From positions 124,001-188,000 of the forward strand of contig NZ_JACVUP010000008.1 in NCBI RefSeq assembly GCF_016625195.1: DNA of 64,000 nt. The letters are read 5' to 3'. This stretch comes from Erwinia sp. S63 (GTDB lineage: Bacteria > Pseudomonadota > Gammaproteobacteria > Enterobacterales > Enterobacteriaceae). The notes beneath the pieces were generated by a model that was not told where the DNA came from, did not search any database, and saw only the letters and a program-made list of their open reading frames with translations. A program made the position numbers and the translations under genes. Within the stretch, counting starts at the first letter, position 1. Each line of letters starts with the position of its first letter. Shown here one piece after another: positions 46,701-57,489 of this stretch.

Positions 46701-47010
46701 GCTCCAGTTCCAGCGCACAGTTCAGGGCAGTCTGGCCACCCATGGTCGGCAGCACCGCATCCGGGCGCTCTTTTTCAATAATTTTGCGCACCACTTCCCA
46801 GTGAATCGGCTCGATATAAGTCGCATCGGCCATTTCCGGGTCGGTCATGATGGTTGCCGGGTTGGAGTTCACCAGAATGACGCGGTAACCCTCTTCACGC
46901 AGCGCTTTACACGCCTGCGCACCGGAGTAGTCAAATTCACATGCCTGGCCGATAACGATCGGGCCAGCGCCAAGGATCAGGATGGATTTTATGTCTGTAC
47001 GTTTTGGCAT
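43786..47010 (-). CDS. carB: CarB, carbamoyl-phosphate synthase large subunit
   Basis: Makes carbamoyl phosphate from bicarbonate, ammonia (from CarA) and two ATP for arginine and pyrimidine synthesis. 1074 residues in the typical duplicated form: carboxyphosphate domain ([49 protein letters not shown]), oligomerisation domain, carbamoyl-phosphate domain ([38 protein letters not shown]), and a C-terminal MGS-like allosteric domain that binds UMP, IMP and ornithine. It follows carA after 13 bp. Confidence 0.98.
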   Translation of the reverse strand: MPKRTDIKSILILGAGPIVIGQACEFDYSGAQACKALREEGYRVILVNSNPATIMTDPEMADATYIEPIHWEVVRKIIEKERPDAVLPTMGGQTALNCALELERQGVLAEFGVTMIGATADAIDKAEDRRRFDVAMKSIGLGTARSGIAHTMEEALAVAEDVGFPCIIRPSFTMGGTGGGIAYNREEFEEICERGLDLSPTNELLIDESLIGWKEYEMEVVRDKNDNCIIVCSIENFDAMGIHTGDSITVAPAQTLTDKEYQIMRNASLAVLREIGVETGGSNVQFSVNPKDGRLIVIEMNPRVSRSSALASKATGFPIAKVAAKLAVGFTLDELMNDITGGRTPASFEPSIDYVVTKIPRFNFEKFAGANDRLTTQMKSVGEVMAIGRTFQESMQKALRGLEVGANGFDPKVDLDDAEALTRIRRELKDAGSDRIWYIADAFRAGMSVDGVFNLTNIDRWFLVQIEELVRLEEQVAREGVNSLNADFLRALKRKGFADVRLAALAGVAESEIRKLRQQFNLHPVYKRVDTCAAEFSTDTAYMYSTYEEECEANPNQDRDKIMILGGGPNRIGQGIEFDYCCVHAALALREDGYETIMVNCNPETVSTDYDTSDRLYFEPVTLEDVLEIVRIEKPKGVIVQYGGQTPLKLARALEAAGVPVIGTSPDAIDRAEDRERFQQAVDRLNLKQPANATVATLEQAVEKAAGIGYPLVVRPSYVLGGRAMEIVYDEIDLKRYFQTAVSVSNDAPVLLDRFLDDAVEVDVDAICDGERVLIGGIMEHIEQAGVHSGDSACSLPAYTLSTEIQNVMRQQVEKLAFELNVRGLMNVQFAVKDNEVYLIEVNPRAARTVPFVSKATGVPLAKVAARVMAGKTLAEQGVTEEVIPPYYSVKEVVLPFNKFQGVDPILGPEMRSTGEVMGVGRTFAEAFSKAMLGAQSNMKKTGRALLSVREGDKKRIVDLAAKLQKLGFELDATHGTAVVLGEAGINPRLVNKVHEGRPHIQDRLKNGEYTYIVNTTAGRQAIEDSKLIRRSALQYKVHYDTTLNGGFATAMSLNADPTEKVISVQEMHALIKG

Positions 47011-47023
47011 CGTGGGCTCCTGA

Positions 47024-48172
47024 TTACTTCGCGTTAGAACGGTAAGCTTCGATCAGTTCGATAAAGTGATCGAACAGTGGCGCCGCATCGTGCGGGCCTG
47101 GGCTCGCTTCTGGGTGTCCCTGGAAGCTGAAGGCCGGTTTGTCGGTGCGGTGGATACCCTGCACAGTCTGGTCAAACAGTGACACATGCGTCACGCGCAG
47201 GTTAGCCGGTAACTGGCTGTCATCAACGGCAAAGCCGTGGTTCTGTGCGGTAATCATCACGACATTATTGTCGAGATCTTTGACCGGGTGGTTGCCGCCG
47301 TGGTGACCGAGTTTCATCTTGATGGTTTTCGCACCGCTTGCCAGTGCCAGCAGCTGATGGCCAAGACAGATACCGAACACCGGAATATCGGTTTTCAGGA
47401 ACGCCTGAATCGCATTGATGGCATAATCGCAAGGCTCCGGGTCACCAGGGCCGTTCGACAGGAAGATGCCGTCTGGATTCAGAGCCAGCACTTCTTCTGC
47501 AGTGGTTTTGGCCGGAACAACCGTTAAACGGCAGCCGCGATCCACCAGCATGCGCAGAATGTTGCGCTTGGCGCCGAAGTCATAGGCGACAACATGGAAC
47601 GGCAGCTCTGCAGCCGTTTTCTGCTCAGGCAAATCACCTTCTAGTGTCCAGCTACCCTGCTGCCACGTGTAAGTTTCCGCCGTGGTCACTTCTTTCGCCA
47701 GGTCCATGCCTTTCAAGCCTGGGAAGGCCTGCGCTTTTTGCAGCGCCAGTGCCGCATCCGGATTATCACCCGCGATAATGCAGCCGCTCTGAGCGCCCTT
47801 CTCGCGCAGCAAACGGGTCAGTTTGCGCGTGTCGATATCGGCGATGCCGACAATGTTATTGCGCTGCAAGTAAGCTGACAGGCTTTCTTCACTACGGAAG
47901 TTGCTGGTGATCAGCGGCAGGTCGCGAATAACGAGGCCTTGAGCATGGATTTGGCTGGATTCTTCATCGGCGGCATTAACGCCAACATTGCCGATATGGG
48001 GATAAGTGAGGGTAACGATTTGGCGGGAATAGGAAGGATCAGTGAGGATTTCTTGATAACCAGTCATTGACGTGTTGAAAACGACTTCCCCCACTGCCGA
48101 CCCCGTTGCCCCGATGGCCCGACCGTGGAATTGGGTTCCGTCTTCCAGAACCAAGAGCGCTGACTTAATCAA
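47024..48172 (-). CDS. carA: CarA, carbamoyl-phosphate synthase small subunit (UUG start)
   Basis: Glutamine amidotransferase subunit that passes ammonia to CarB. The catalytic Cys is in [17 protein letters not shown] (near residue 269), with the His/Glu of [15 protein letters not shown] start at TTG 48170-48172 ([12 protein letters not shown], 382 aa), placed 5-6 nt after GGAGGAT. This reproduces the unusual TTG start of E. coli carA. An ORF extended nine codons upstream would cover the ribosome site and the ARG boxes. Expression should follow arginine and pyrimidine supply (see the control sites upstream). Confidence 0.96.
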   Translation of the reverse strand: MIKSALLVLEDGTQFHGRAIGATGSAVGEVVFNTSMTGYQEILTDPSYSRQIVTLTYPHIGNVGVNAADEESSQIHAQGLVIRDLPLITSNFRSEESLSAYLQRNNIVGIADIDTRKLTRLLREKGAQSGCIIAGDNPDAALALQKAQAFPGLKGMDLAKEVTTAETYTWQQGSWTLEGDLPEQKTAAELPFHVVAYDFGAKRNILRMLVDRGCRLTVVPAKTTAEEVLALNPDGIFLSNGPGDPEPCDYAINAIQAFLKTDIPVFGICLGHQLLALASGAKTIKMKLGHHGGNHPVKDLDNNVVMITAQNHGFAVDDSQLPANLRVTHVSLFDQTVQGIHRTDKPAFSFQGHPEASPGPHDAAPLFDHFIELIEAYRSNAK

Positions 48173-48182
48173 AACATCCTCC

Positions 48183-48221
48183 AGGGAATAAACAGTCACA
48201 ATATTTGCATATTAATTCAAA
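48183..48221 (-). promoter_or_regulatory. Tandem ARG boxes (ArgR operators) of carAB
   Basis: Two 18-bp boxes separated by 3 bp, the standard spacing: 48204-48221 (TTTGAATTAATATGCAAA on the minus strand) and 48183-48200 (TGTGACTGTTTATTCCCT). The first overlaps the P2 -10 region, so ArgR with arginine would block P2. Confidence 0.85.
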
Positions 48222-48238
48222 ATACATGCCCGAATCAA
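48210..48238 (-). promoter_or_regulatory. carAB promoter P2 (arginine-responsive)
   Basis: Minus-strand TTGATT (48233-48238), 17-bp spacer, TTAATA (48210-48215), overlapped by the upstream-most ARG box. Confidence 0.7.
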
Positions 48239-48281
48239 TGCAAAATCCGCCTGAATGCTCGAATTTTGGCAAATTGCGCGC

Positions 48282-48310
48282 ATTCTAATGATCGACCTGT
48301 GGCTTGTCTA
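48282..48310 (-). promoter_or_regulatory. carAB promoter P1 (pyrimidine-responsive)
   Basis: Minus-strand TAGACA (48305-48310), exactly 17 bp, TAGAAT (48282-48287), ~110 bp upstream of the carA start codon. Position agrees with the distal, pyrimidine-controlled promoter of E. coli. Confidence 0.75.
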
Positions 48311-48452
48311 CCCTGAGCGGCTATTTTTTTGTGTTTTTAAGGCGGTTGAATGTTAAAAACTGAGAAAAGGGATAAAAGAGTGAGAAAAGTGAGAAAAATA
48401 AACGGTTGCTTAGCGGCAATAATCGTAAAGCCGTGCTACGCCGCATAAATTT

Positions 48453-48468
48453 TTGACCAAATGGTCAA
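48453..48468. promoter_or_regulatory. RutR-type operator upstream of carAB P1
   Basis: TTGACCA-AA-TGGTCAA, the core of a longer perfect inverted repeat (48449-48472, ATTTTTGACCA/TGGTCAAAAAT). It matches the TTGACCANNTGGTCAA consensus of RutR, the uracil/thymine-sensing TetR-family regulator known to act at carAB P1 in E. coli. It lies ~140 bp upstream of the P1 -35. Confidence 0.8.
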
Positions 48469-48565
48469 AAATAGCCTTTCACGGGTAACAAAACGCACGA
48501 TTAGTGATAAAAATGACGCTTACGCCATAAATTCATATCCAATAGGATATTTACAGACAAAATAA

Positions 48566-48587
48566 AGGGCAATGATAACATTGCCCT
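48566..48587 (-). terminator. Terminator of dapB
   Basis: Minus-strand AGGGCAATG, loop TTAT, CATTGCCCT followed by TTATTTTG, 55 bp past the dapB stop and upstream of the RutR site, so it insulates carAB from dapB. Confidence 0.85.
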
Positions 48588-48641
48588 ATCCAATCAACAT
48601 CTTACTGATTGAAATAACCACATCACGATGGTTCACAACAC

Positions 48642-49463
<822 letters not shown>

Positions 49464-49638
49464 TCATTCCTGATACAAATCTATGCATGCAAAGCGTAAA
49501 CAGGTTAACGGTCAGATAACCGTCACGCCACAATAAAAAAGGGATAATAAGAATTTTATGCCAGCCGCCAAACATTATCAGTAAATGCAATCCCACCTGC
49601 TGGAAGTGGTCTTTTATGGCTGACTGCAGATAAAGAAA

Positions 49639-49658
49639 AGGCCGAACGATGTCGGCCT
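49639..49658 (-). terminator. Terminator of the ribF-ileS-lspA-fkpB-ispH operon
   Basis: Minus-strand AGGCCGA, 6-nt loop, TCGGCCT followed by TTTCTTTA, 23 bp past the ispH stop. Confidence 0.85.
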
Positions 49659-49681
49659 GATTCTGTTTCGGTAGCAAACGC

Positions 49682-50635
49682 TTACTGGACGTTGCGCACT
49701 TCAACACGCAACTCTTTCGGCACTTCAAACACGATGTTCTCTTCGCGGCCAATCAGCTCAATCGCGGCTTCACCGCCATACTCTTTTAGGCGCTGAATCA
49801 CCTGCTGCACCAGAATATCCGGTGCCGAGGCGCCTGCTGTCACACCGATGATCTGTTTATCTTTGACCCACTCTTCCTGAATGTCATCCGCCGAATCAAT
49901 CAGCTTCGCCAGTTTACCGGCACGCTGTGCCAGCTCAGCCAGACGGTTGGAGTTAGAGGAGTTTTTTGAACCCACCACCAGCACCACTTCCGCATCACGC
50001 GCCAGAACGCGTACCGCTTCCTGACGGTTGGTGGTGGCATAGCAGATATCGTCTTTGCGTGGACCGATAATCGCCGGGAAGCGTTGACGCAGCGCATCAA
50101 TCACATCTGACGTATCATCCACCGATAAAGTGGTCTGCGTCATAAAGCACAGGTTACCTTCATCTTTGACGCTCAGCTTGAACACATCTTCTGGTGATTC
50201 GACCAGGTACATGCCACCGTTGGGATTGTTGTACTGGCCCATGGTGCCTTCCACTTCTGGATGTCCCGCATGGCCAATCAGAATCGCTTCCACACCTTTA
50301 CGGCTGGCACGCGCCACTTCCATATGCACCTTGGTGACCAACGGACAGGTCGCATCAAACAGCATGGTGAGGTTACGTGCTTTAGCTTCCGCACGTACTG
50401 CCTGAGAAACGCCGTGAGCAGAGAAGATCAGAATGGCATCGTCCGGTACTTCGCTGATCTCTTCGATAAAGATCGCGCCACGGTCGCGCAGGCTGCTCAC
50501 CACATAGCGGTTATGCACCACTTCGTGACGCACGTAGATTGGCGCGCCGTACATCTCCAGCGCGCGCTCCACAATACTAATGGCGCGATCCACGCCTGCA
50601 CAGAAACCGCGAGGGTTAGCTAACAGGATTTGCAT
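49682..50635 (-). CDS. ispH: IspH, HMBPP reductase (4-hydroxy-3-methylbut-2-enyl diphosphate reductase)
   Basis: [4Fe-4S] enzyme of the last step of the MEP isoprenoid pathway; undecaprenyl phosphate for MraY ultimately depends on it. 317 residues from [18 protein letters not shown]. The three cluster cysteines are in RGFCAG (Cys12), DATCPLV (near 96) and DDICYATTN (near 197). ATG 50633-50635 lies inside the last codons of fkpB (20-bp overlap). A longer frame from 50734 lacks family support. Confidence 0.96.
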   Translation of the reverse strand: MQILLANPRGFCAGVDRAISIVERALEMYGAPIYVRHEVVHNRYVVSSLRDRGAIFIEEISEVPDDAILIFSAHGVSQAVRAEAKARNLTMLFDATCPLVTKVHMEVARASRKGVEAILIGHAGHPEVEGTMGQYNNPNGGMYLVESPEDVFKLSVKDEGNLCFMTQTTLSVDDTSDVIDALRQRFPAIIGPRKDDICYATTNRQEAVRVLARDAEVVLVVGSKNSSNSNRLAELAQRAGKLAKLIDSADDIQEEWVKDKQIIGVTAGASAPDILVQQVIQRLKEYGGEAAIELIGREENIVFEVPKELRVEVRNVQ

Positions 50636-51086
50636 CGCTGGCCTCCAGTACCGGATCAATCTCCAGCACTTCAATTTCAAACTGAATGCGCTGACCGGCC
50701 AGTGGATGATTGAAATCGACGGTGATCGAGTCACCCGAAATCTCGCGGATCACGCCTGGCATCTCGCTACCCCCTCTGCCGCTGAAGAGCATAATGGCGC
50801 CCACTTCCGGCTCACCGGCATCGTTAAAGTCACGACGCGAAAAGTACTGAACCAGGTCCGGGCTGATGCCACCAAAGGCATCATCCGGCGCCAGCGTAAA
50901 AGCGTGCTTATCGCCCACTTTACGGCCTACCAGTTCCTTCTCCAGTGCCTCTGACAGGCTGCCATCACCCAGACAGAACAGCGCAGGTTTGCCGTTGGCA
51001 CGCGTGGATTCGGCCGTAGAGCCATCTTCCAGCTTCAATATGAAATGCACCAGCAAGGCGCTATCGCGCTGTACGGACTCAGTCAT
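50616..51086 (-). CDS. fkpB: FkpB, FKBP-type peptidyl-prolyl isomerase (SlpA)
   Basis: SlyD-like FKBP of the cytoplasm with weak PPIase and chaperone activity. The 156 residues contain [20 protein letters not shown] (in part), an IF domain inserted between FKBP strands, and [22 protein letters not shown]. coli FkpB ends LEA and stop; here the stop is missing and the frame reads on as SDANPVS into ispH, giving seven extra residues and a 20-bp overlap. Confidence 0.93.
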   Translation of the reverse strand: MTESVQRDSALLVHFILKLEDGSTAESTRANGKPALFCLGDGSLSEALEKELVGRKVGDKHAFTLAPDDAFGGISPDLVQYFSRRDFNDAGEPEVGAIMLFSGRGGSEMPGVIREISGDSITVDFNHPLAGQRIQFEIEVLEIDPVLEASDANPVS

Positions 51087-51089
51087 TTG

Positions 51090-51590
51090 TTACCCTTTCT
51101 CTTTGACCTGTTTGTCTTTCGGGGTGAGGAAGCCTTCCAGCACCACCAACGCCGCACCAATACAGATGCCGCAGTCAGCGATGTTGAAGGTGGCGAAATG
51201 CCAGTCACCAACGTAGAAGTCGATGAAATCCACCACGAAGCCGTGATAAGCACGGTCAAACAGGTTACCCAACGCCCCGCCGATAATCAGCGCATAGGCA
51301 ATATTGGTTAATTTGTTACTTGCGCGGTTGCGATACATCATCACCACCAGCGCGACCACAATTGCAATCGCGATGCCGGCAAAGAACCAACGCTGCCAAC
51401 CGCCTTTGTCCGCCAGGAAGCTGAACGCCGCACCATAGTTATGCGCGTAGAACAGATTCAGGTAAGGAATCAACGGTTTGGTTTCATGCAGCATCATGTT
51501 GTTCATGATCCACTGCTTGCTGGCGAAATCGATCACGATCACCACCAGCACCAACCACAGCCAACGCAATCCGGTAGAGCAGATTTTCAT
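51090..51590 (-). CDS. lspA: LspA, lipoprotein signal peptidase
   Basis: Aspartyl protease of the inner membrane that cleaves the signal peptide of diacylated prolipoproteins. 166 residues, four hydrophobic segments, with the conserved catalytic Asp region [27 protein letters not shown] (shown by [10 protein letters not shown] and VVDFIDF). Its ATG overlaps the ileS stop and it ends 3 bp before fkpB. Confidence 0.96.
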   Translation of the reverse strand: MKICSTGLRWLWLVLVVIVIDFASKQWIMNNMMLHETKPLIPYLNLFYAHNYGAAFSFLADKGGWQRWFFAGIAIAIVVALVVMMYRNRASNKLTNIAYALIIGGALGNLFDRAYHGFVVDFIDFYVGDWHFATFNIADCGICIGAALVVLEGFLTPKDKQVKEKG

Positions 51591-54409
51591 CAGGCAAATT
51601 TCCGCACTTCACCGTTGCCGGCTACGTTGGTGTAACAACGTCCACAGACCGCAGCATGTTCCGCATTCTGGCCGACGTCAGTAGTGTAATGCCAGCAGCG
51701 CGGACATTTCTCGCCTTCTGCTTTGTGCAGTGCGATTTTCAGACCTTTCAGTACTTCGCTCTGCTGTGCTTCATCGCTGGCAGTCACGTAATCCGCCACC
51801 GTTGCGCCAGAAGTCAGCAGCACAAAGCGCAGTTCATCGCCCAGTGCCTGCAGCTTAGCCGCCAGTTCAGCGTCCGCATAAAGCGTTACTGTTGCTTCCA
51901 GCGCGCCGCCGATACGTTTATCGCTACGCGCCTGCTCGATCACTTTGTTGACTTCGCCGCGCACTTTCAGCAGCTCATCCCAGTAAGCATCGTTCAGTGC
52001 TTCGTTATCCGCCAGACCAAACAGGCCTTCATACCACTCTTCGGTAAACACGTATTTCGCGCGCTCACCTGGCAGGTAACCCCAGATTTCATCGGCAGTG
52101 AAGGACATGATCGGTGCCATCCAGCGCACCAGCGCTTCAACGATATGCCACAGCGCGGTCTGGCAGCTGCGACGTGCCAGGCTGTCACCTTTGGCGGTGT
52201 ACTGACGATCTTTGATCACATCGAGATAGAACGAGCCCATTTCGATGGAGCAGAAGTGCATCAGACGCTGCACCACTTCGTGGAAATCATAGTTCTCGTA
52301 AGACTGGACGATGTCCTGCTGAGCAGCCAGTGCACGGCCTACCGCCCAACGATCCACCACCACCATCTCTTCTGGCTTCACGCAATCGGTCGCCGGGTTG
52401 AAGCCCGCGAGGTTTGCCAGCAGGAAGCGTGCGGTGTTACGGATACGACGATAGCTGTCAGCTGCACGCTTCAGGATTTCGTCGGACACTGCCATTTCAC
52501 CGGAGTAATCGGTTGAGGCCACCCACAGACGCAGAATGTCCGCGCCCAGTTTGTCCATCACGTCCTGCGGTGCCACGGTGTTGCCGATGGATTTCGACAT
52601 CTTGCGGCCCTGACCGTCCACGGTGAAACCGTGCGTCAGTACCTGACGATAAGGCGCTTTGCCTTTCATCGCCGTCGAGATCATCAGTGAAGACATAAAC
52701 CAGCCGCGATGCTGATCCGAACCTTCCAGATACATATCCGGTGCATGGCCGCCAAATTCTGGACGCGCATCCACCACGGAATAGCTGGTTGATCCTGAAT
52801 CGAACCACACATCCAGGGTATCCGGCACTTTAACGTAGTGGTCAGCGTCGTCGCCCATCAGATCGCGCGGATCGAGATCCCACCACGCCTGAATGCCATC
52901 CTGCTCAACGCACTTCGCGACTTTCTCCATCAGCTCCAGCGTATCCGGATGCAGCTGCTCGGTCTCTTTATGCACGAACAGCGCCATCGGCACGCCCCAC
53001 GTACGCTGACGTGAGATACACCAGTCTGGGCGGTTCGCCACCATCGCTTCGATACGCGCCTGGCCCCAGTCCGGGATCCACTGCACGCCTTTGATCTCTT
53101 TCAGCGACTGCGCACGCAGGCCTTTCTGATCCATGCTGATGAACCACTGTGGGGTAGCACGGAAGATGATCGGGGTTTTGTGACGCCAGCAGTGTGGATA
53201 GCTGTGCAGCAGTTTCTCAACGTGCAGCAGTGCGCCTTTCTCTTTCAGCAGCTCAACGATCATGTCGTTAGCTTTGAAGACATTCACGCCGTCCAGCGTT
53301 GGATAGGTGCCTGGCAGGTACGCGCCGTCCGGACCAACCGGGTTCGCCGTTTCCAGACCATATTTCTGGCCGATCACATAGTCATCCGGGCCGTGGCCAG
53401 GTGCGGTATGCACGGCACCGGTACCGGCTTCCAGGGTAACGTGCTCGCCCAATACGACTTTGGATTGGATCTGCTCAAGGAACGGATGCTGGAACAGCTG
53501 CAGCTCAAGTGCCGCACCGTTGCATTCGCCCAGAACTTTCCACTCCGTGATGCCCGCGCGCTTCATCACACCCTCAACCATCTCTTTGGCGAGGATCAGG
53601 CTGCGGCCTTCGATCTGCAACAACTGATATTCGAACTCAGGATGCAGTGAGATACCGCGGTTGGCCGGCATGGTCCACGGGGTGGTGGTCCAGATCACCA
53701 GAGAAACCGGGCCTTCAGAGGCTGCAACGCCAAACTTCGCGCGTACCGCATCGGCATCAACGGCGTTAAACATCACGTCGATAGATGGGGAAGTTTTGTC
53801 GTAGTACTCGACTTCTGCTTCAGCCAGCGCCGAGCGGCAATCCATGCACCAGTGCACCGGCTTGGCGCCTTTGTGCAGGTGGCCGTTGCCAATGATTTTA
53901 CTCAGGGCACGAATAATGTTGGCTTCGGTTTTGAAGTCCATGGTCAGGTAAGGACGATCCCAGTCGCCCAGCACGCCGAGACGGATGAAGTCTTTCTTCT
54001 GGCCTTCAACCTGTTCAGCAGCGTAGTTGCGGCAGGCGGCACGGAATTCCGCGGCGGAAACTTTCTCGCCTGGCTTACCGATCATCTGCTCAACTTTGTG
54101 CTCAATCGGTAAACCGTGGCAGTCCCAACCCGGCACATACGGCGAGTCATAGCCCGCCATGCCTTTCGACTTAACGATAATGTCTTTCAGAATCTTGTTA
54201 ACGGAGTGACCAATATGAATGCTGCCGTTCGCGTAAGGAGGGCCATCATGCAAAATAAAGGTTTTTTTCCCTTTTTTGGCTTCGCGGATGATGCCGTACA
54301 GGTTGTCATCAGTCCAACGTTGCAGCATTCCCGGTTCGCGTTTGGCCAGATCGCCACGCATCGGGAACCCCGTTTCCGGCAAATTCAGGGTAGATTTATA
54401 GTCACTCAT
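51590..54409 (-). CDS. ileS: IleS, isoleucyl-tRNA synthetase
   Basis: Class Ia synthetase that charges tRNA-Ile, with a CP1 editing domain. 939 residues, as expected for the bacterial form. HIGH motif in [11 protein letters not shown] (about 58-68), editing region with [19 protein letters not shown] motif in [10 protein letters not shown] (near 603), and a C-terminal zinc site made of CPRCWHY and CGRCYTN. Between ribF (27 bp upstream) and lspA (1-bp overlap). Confidence 0.98.
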   Translation of the reverse strand: MSDYKSTLNLPETGFPMRGDLAKREPGMLQRWTDDNLYGIIREAKKGKKTFILHDGPPYANGSIHIGHSVNKILKDIIVKSKGMAGYDSPYVPGWDCHGLPIEHKVEQMIGKPGEKVSAAEFRAACRNYAAEQVEGQKKDFIRLGVLGDWDRPYLTMDFKTEANIIRALSKIIGNGHLHKGAKPVHWCMDCRSALAEAEVEYYDKTSPSIDVMFNAVDADAVRAKFGVAASEGPVSLVIWTTTPWTMPANRGISLHPEFEYQLLQIEGRSLILAKEMVEGVMKRAGITEWKVLGECNGAALELQLFQHPFLEQIQSKVVLGEHVTLEAGTGAVHTAPGHGPDDYVIGQKYGLETANPVGPDGAYLPGTYPTLDGVNVFKANDMIVELLKEKGALLHVEKLLHSYPHCWRHKTPIIFRATPQWFISMDQKGLRAQSLKEIKGVQWIPDWGQARIEAMVANRPDWCISRQRTWGVPMALFVHKETEQLHPDTLELMEKVAKCVEQDGIQAWWDLDPRDLMGDDADHYVKVPDTLDVWFDSGSTSYSVVDARPEFGGHAPDMYLEGSDQHRGWFMSSLMISTAMKGKAPYRQVLTHGFTVDGQGRKMSKSIGNTVAPQDVMDKLGADILRLWVASTDYSGEMAVSDEILKRAADSYRRIRNTARFLLANLAGFNPATDCVKPEEMVVVDRWAVGRALAAQQDIVQSYENYDFHEVVQRLMHFCSIEMGSFYLDVIKDRQYTAKGDSLARRSCQTALWHIVEALVRWMAPIMSFTADEIWGYLPGERAKYVFTEEWYEGLFGLADNEALNDAYWDELLKVRGEVNKVIEQARSDKRIGGALEATVTLYADAELAAKLQALGDELRFVLLTSGATVADYVTASDEAQQSEVLKGLKIALHKAEGEKCPRCWHYTTDVGQNAEHAAVCGRCYTNVAGNGEVRKFA

Positions 54410-54436
54410 CAGATTCTCGGTTCCGTATTTCGGTCA

Positions 54437-55375
54437 TTAAGCCGGTGCGTTAAGCCCAAAAAATTGGCGGGCCGTCACCACATCTTTCGCAATTTGTTCT
54501 TTCAACGCGTCCAGCGAAGCGAAACGCTGTTCGTCGCGAATCTTCTGTTTCAGCACCACCTCAATGTGGTGGCCATAAAGATTCATATGTGTGTCAAGCA
54601 GGTGAACTTCAAGCTGCTGACGCAGACCTTTTACTGTCGGACGTGTACCAATGTTGGCCACGCCAGCAATAGGCTTGTCGCCCAGGCCTAAAACTTCAAC
54701 CGCAAACACCCCTTTCACCGGCGTTACTGTGCGGCGCAATGGAATGTTCGCGGTAGGAAAACCAATGGTGCGCCCCAGTGCATCGCCGTGCACTACGCGC
54801 CCTGAAATGCTGAATGGATGGCCCAGCAGCGCTTCCGCCTGCGCAAAATCATCCTGTGCCAGTGCCTGACGTACCGCCGTGCTGCTGATACGTGCACCGC
54901 CATCACAATAGGTCTGGGTGCTGATGACATCGAAGCCATACTCAACACCGGCTTTCTGTAATAACAGGAAATCCCCCTGGCGACCAGCGCCAAAGCGGAA
55001 ATCATCACCTACTGCGAGGAACTTCACGTTGAGTTTATCGACCAGCAGTTCGGCGATAAAACTTTGTGCAGAGTGCGCCGCAAAACGGCGATCAAAGCGG
55101 ACACAGAGCACGGCATCAACACCCGCCAGCTCAAGATATTTCAGCTTCTCGCGCAAACGCGTCAGGCGTGCCGGGGCTTTGTCACCGGCAAACAATTCAA
55201 GCGGTTGCGGCTCAAACAGCATCACCACCACCGGCAGATTGCGTTGACGTCCTTCAGCAATTAACTCCGCCATCAAAGCCTGGTGGCCGCGATGCACGCC
55301 GTCGAAATTGCCAATGGTCAGGACGCAGCCGCGATGCTGCTCTTTCAGATTATAAATACCGCGGATAAACTTCAT
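54437..55375 (-). CDS. ribF: RibF, riboflavin kinase / FAD synthetase
   Basis: Bifunctional enzyme making FMN and then FAD. 312 residues: N-terminal nucleotidyltransferase domain with TIGNFDGVHRGHQALM and GDDFRFGAGRQGD, plus SSTAVRQALAQ; C-terminal kinase domain with GRTIGFPTANIPL and GVANIGTRPTV. First gene of the operon, divergent from rpsT across about 320 bp. Confidence 0.96.
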   Translation of the reverse strand: MKFIRGIYNLKEQHRGCVLTIGNFDGVHRGHQALMAELIAEGRQRNLPVVVMLFEPQPLELFAGDKAPARLTRLREKLKYLELAGVDAVLCVRFDRRFAAHSAQSFIAELLVDKLNVKFLAVGDDFRFGAGRQGDFLLLQKAGVEYGFDVISTQTYCDGGARISSTAVRQALAQDDFAQAEALLGHPFSISGRVVHGDALGRTIGFPTANIPLRRTVTPVKGVFAVEVLGLGDKPIAGVANIGTRPTVKGLRQQLEVHLLDTHMNLYGHHIEVVLKQKIRDEQRFASLDALKEQIAKDVVTARQFFGLNAPA

Positions 55376-55524
55376 GGCTGACTCAAACCGGTGGAAATCG
55401 GCGGATTATACCCTTGAATGGCCTTCAGGTTAACCCGTCTGCGTGCCTTTCCTGCGTATGGTGCGGCTTAAAGCGCACGCAACCCATTGCTCAGGCAGGT
55501 AATGAAGATTTTTAGTGCGAAATA

Positions 55525-55554
55525 CTGTATTCAGCGACGTGTTGCTGGTAGAAT
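55525..55554 (+). promoter_or_regulatory. rpsT upstream promoter (P1 candidate)
   Basis: CTGTAT (55525-55530), 18 bp, TAGAAT (55549-55554). Good -10 and poor -35; the E. coli rpsT gene has two tandem promoters, and this is the better candidate for the distal one. Confidence 0.5.
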
Positions 55555-55617
55555 CCTGCGCCATCAATTACGTAATCAAGCGCCGTTGCTAAAACGACGC
55601 TTATTTGCACAAATCCA

Positions 55618-55646
55618 TTGACAAAAGAAGGCGCAAAAGGCATAGT
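55618..55646 (+). promoter_or_regulatory. rpsT proximal promoter (P2)
   Basis: Perfect TTGACA (55618-55623), 17 bp, CATAGT (55641-55646), followed by a GC-rich stretch (CCTCGGCC), a discriminator typical of growth-rate- and ppGpp-controlled ribosomal genes. Confidence 0.75.
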
Positions 55647-55693
55647 CCTCGGCCTTTGATTTGTCCATATAGATCACATTTGGGAGTTGGACC

Positions 55694-55957
55694 TTGGCTA
55701 ATATCAAATCAGCTAAGAAACGCGCCGTAACATCTGAGAAACGTCGCAAGCATAACGCAAGCAACCGTTCAATGATGCGTACTTTCATCAAGAAAGTATA
55801 CGCGGCTATCGCAACAGGCGACAAAGCTGCTGCGCAGAACGCATTCAACGAAATGCAACCAATCGTGGACCGTCAGGCTGCTAAAGGTCTGATCCACAAA
55901 AACAAAGCTGCACGCCATAAAGCAAACCTGGCTGCTCAGATCACCAAACTGGCTTAA
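55694..55957 (+). CDS. rpsT: Ribosomal protein S20 (UUG start)
   Basis: Small basic 30S protein that binds 16S rRNA early in assembly. 87 residues, [19 protein letters not shown] after the initiator, with the C-terminal [17 protein letters not shown], close to E. coli. The start is TTG 55694-55696 after GGGAG; E. coli rpsT also uses UUG, where the weak start takes part in autogenous control by S20. Confidence 0.97.
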   Translation: MANIKSAKKRAVTSEKRRKHNASNRSMMRTFIKKVYAAIATGDKAAAQNAFNEMQPIVDRQAAKGLIHKNKAARHKANLAAQITKLA

Positions 55958-55987
55958 TCGCCTGTTAGGTTATCGCTTTGTCGAAAG

Positions 55988-56006
55988 AACCGGCGCTTAG
56001 CCGGTT
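55988..56006 (+). terminator. Terminator of rpsT
   Basis: AACCGGC, loop GCTTA, GCCGGTT followed by five T, 30 bp past the rpsT stop. Confidence 0.92.
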
Positions 56007-56035
56007 TTTTTATGCCTGCAATTTGGCAAAAAGAG

Positions 56036-56053
56036 AGGAGGCCGTGGCCTCCT
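56036..56053. terminator. Terminator of nhaA
   Basis: AGGAGGC, 4-nt loop, GCCTCCT with T-rich sequence on both sides (CTCTTTTT on the minus strand), 6 bp past the nhaA stop. Confidence 0.75.
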
Positions 56054-56059
56054 TTCTTT

Positions 56060-57238
56060 TTAGCGCAGCTTCATCCGCAACAGGGTGTAGCCAATCACTG
56101 CTGACAACAGCGAACCGCTGAGAATCCCCAGCTTCGAGAACGTCACCAGTTGCTCATGCGCCGCATCGAAGGCCAGCGAGCTGATAAATATCGACATGGT
56201 AAAACCAATGCCACACAGCACGCCTATCGCCATGATATCGCGTATCGTGGTGCCACTCGGTAATACCGCCAGCCGCCACTTCACCGCCAGCCAGCAGAAC
56301 AACGTGATACCTAACGGTTTACCAATCAGCAGGCCCAGAATGATACCCAGCGGCTCTGGTGACAGCACATCGCCAAAGGTAATGCCGCTCAGTGAAATCC
56401 CGGCATTGGCGAAGGCAAACAGCGGCAGGATCAGCCAGTTCACCCACGGCATCAGGCCATGTGCCAGATGCTCTGCAGGTGAGTGCCCTTCTTTCTCTTC
56501 TAGCGGCACAAAGAAACCGACCACCACGCCTGCCAGCGTGGCATGCACGCCTGATTTCAACACCGCCGTCCACAGCACTATGCCCACCAGCATATAGATC
56601 GCGATATTACGCACACCACAGCGATTAAGGATGGCTAGCAACACAATCGCACCGGCCGCCACGCTTAGCGACAGCACCGAAAGGTCGCTGGTATAGAACA
56701 GTGCAATAATCACAATAGCGCCGAGATCATCGATGATCGCCAGCGCCATCAGGAACACTTTCAGTGCAGTAGGAACACGGCTGCCCAATAACGCCAGTAC
56801 ACCCAGCGCAAACGCGATATCTGTTGCCGTTGGGATCGCCCAACCGTTGCGCGCAATCGGATCACCGTGATTAAAGAACAGGAAGATTAATGCGGGTGCG
56901 GCCATACCACCCAGCGCAGCAATCACCGGGAAGATAGCCCGGTCACGGCTCGCCAGTTCGCCGGTGATCAGCTCACGCTTCACTTCCAGGCCTATCACCA
57001 GGAAAAACAGCGCCATCATGGCATCGTTAATCCACAGCAGCAGGTTTTTGCTGATATCCAACGCACCGAAACGAATCTGAACTGGCTGAGACAGGAAAGA
57101 TTGATAGCCAGCAGCGGTAGACGGGTTATTGGCGAGAATCATTGCCGCTACAGCTGCCAGGATAAGCACGATACCGGTGCTGGCATCGCTCTCGATAAAG
57201 CTCTTTAGTAAGCTTCGAATACTACGGGTTTTGTTCAC
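56060..57238 (-). CDS. nhaA: NhaA, Na+/H+ antiporter
   Basis: Electrogenic inner-membrane antiporter (2 H+ in, 1 Na+ out) for sodium and alkaline pH tolerance. Twelve hydrophobic segments; the ion-binding aspartates are in ATDIAFALG (Asp133 equivalent) and [10 protein letters not shown] (Asp163/Asp164), and the pH-response region includes [22 protein letters not shown] (part). I start at GTG 57236-57238, two bases after AGGAGGAGTT (392 aa). An ATG 17 codons upstream would read through the ribosome site. The regulator nhaR, next to nhaA in E. coli, is absent. Confidence 0.94.
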   Translation of the reverse strand: MNKTRSIRSLLKSFIESDASTGIVLILAAVAAMILANNPSTAAGYQSFLSQPVQIRFGALDISKNLLLWINDAMMALFFLVIGLEVKRELITGELASRDRAIFPVIAALGGMAAPALIFLFFNHGDPIARNGWAIPTATDIAFALGVLALLGSRVPTALKVFLMALAIIDDLGAIVIIALFYTSDLSVLSLSVAAGAIVLLAILNRCGVRNIAIYMLVGIVLWTAVLKSGVHATLAGVVVGFFVPLEEKEGHSPAEHLAHGLMPWVNWLILPLFAFANAGISLSGITFGDVLSPEPLGIILGLLIGKPLGITLFCWLAVKWRLAVLPSGTTIRDIMAIGVLCGIGFTMSIFISSLAFDAAHEQLVTFSKLGILSGSLLSAVIGYTLLRMKLR

Positions 57239-57444
57239 AACTCCTCCTGAGTAGGGACATTTCGCCCGGTAGTTTAGCGGCGGAATCATTTGGTTTAAAG
57301 CAGCTTATGTCTCGTTGATCGTACGATAAAGCCCTACAACTTAGCGTAGACCGTAGCCGAGCCTTTCACTGTGTTCATTCTGATGACACCACAGGTGAAG
57401 AGATGCACATAAATATCCTGTCTGTTACTTAACAGGCATAAAAA

Positions 57445-57468
57445 AAGCGGAGAGTTTCCTCTCCGCTT
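57445..57468 (-). terminator. Terminator of dnaKJ
   Basis: Minus-strand AAGCGGAGAG, loop GAAA, CTCTCCGCTT followed by TTTTT, a very stable GNRA-capped stem 21 bp past the dnaJ stop. Confidence 0.94.
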
Positions 57469-57489
57469 CATTATGACTCGCTGACTCGA

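Noticed and set aside
51656..52516. 286-codon frame opposite ileS
   Set aside because: Shadow of ileS; high GC at the third position keeps reverse frames open.
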